From an uncultured Collinsella sp. (GTDB taxonomy: Bacteria; Actinomycetota; Coriobacteriia; Coriobacteriales; Coriobacteriaceae), in the NCBI GenBank assembly GCA_947003675.1, contig CAMQPJ010000102.1, forward strand, positions 1 to 5,531: a stretch of DNA of 5,531 bases, written 5' to 3'. The position numbers were made by a program, and so were the translations under genes. Numbering within the stretch: position 1 is the stretch's first letter; every line of letters starts with the position of its first letter. Below the pieces are notes generated by a model that searched no databases, was not told the origin of the DNA, and saw only the letters and a program-made list of their open reading frames with translations. Positions 5,360 through 5,531 of this stretch are shown one piece after another.

Positions 5360-5531
5360 ACGAATTTGTAAATGCGCAGATAGACTGACCTGTTCGGGCA
5401 GGAATGAGGTTGCTTTCCAACGCGTCCTCGGGCCAGGCGGCTTTTTTTTTTACCCGCGTGGCGCCTCCGAAAAAATACCCCCCCCGCGGCAAGGGGTGGG
5501 GAGCCCCCCCAATACGGCCCGAGGGGCACCA
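5360..5531. other. Non-genic, homopolymer-rich end of the window
   Basis: I find no supportable gene here. The stretch holds a 10-T run (5442-5451), a 6-A run (5470-5475), an 8-C run (5478-5485) and a 7-C run (5504-5510), plus several G4 tracts. One minus-strand frame stays open from the window edge to a stop near 5360 and could be the C-terminus of a gene outside, and another is open as a 70-codon frame. The runs make any frame untrustworthy, and no family is recognisable. Confidence 0.5.

Noticed and set aside
5317..5529. 70-codon minus-strand open frame at the window edge
   Set aside because: It runs through the homopolymers and the tRNA-Leu promoter, has no domain, and its frame depends on uncertain run lengths.

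Overview
The window looks like chromosomal DNA from a moderately GC-rich Gram-positive bacterium. My best guess is an actinobacterium of the Coriobacteriia (Collinsella-like). This rests on the GH13_30-type alpha-glucosidase, GC-rich codon use, encoded CCA ends on every tRNA, and AT-rich UP-like elements in front of the tRNA promoters. It is recognition, not a search result. Every gene I can support lies on the minus strand, so the window is best read from its high-coordinate end downward.

Reading in transcription order: positions 5360-5531 hold no convincing gene and are full of homopolymer runs. A strong promoter (5309-5338) with a palindromic A/T element drives tRNA-Leu(GAG) (5162-5251), which ends at a near-ideal terminator (5129-5150). 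Only 26 bases beyond that terminator starts a 781-residue RsbU/SpoIIE-type sensor phosphatase (PAS, GAF, a divergent GAF-like region with a Cys cluster, helical linker, PP2C-type phosphatase; 2757-5102). It is followed by a single protein in which an RsbV-like STAS domain is fused to an RsbW-like GHKL kinase domain (1932-2678). Next is a tRNA cluster Gly(GCC)-Cys(GCA)-Gly(GCC) (1525-1826). It has one recognisable promoter (1839-1867) carrying the same palindromic element as the tRNA-Leu promoter, and a terminator-like hairpin follows each tRNA. Last is the first 448 codons of a cytoplasmic GH13 alpha-glucosidase (1-1344), whose leader holds a 9-bp inverted repeat next to its ribosome binding site.

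The most interesting unit is the two-gene partner-switching module. In the classical RsbU/RsbV/RsbW or SpoIIE/SpoIIAA/SpoIIAB circuits, the antagonist and the anti-sigma kinase are separate proteins encoded beside the sigma factor. Here the two are one polypeptide, the phosphatase gene is adjacent, and no sigma factor is visible in the window. The inferred circuit is: signals sensed by PAS/GAF control the phosphatase, the phosphatase dephosphorylates Ser51 of the STAS domain, and this sets the state of the fused kinase towards an unknown target. The alpha-glucosidase shows no visible link to this module.
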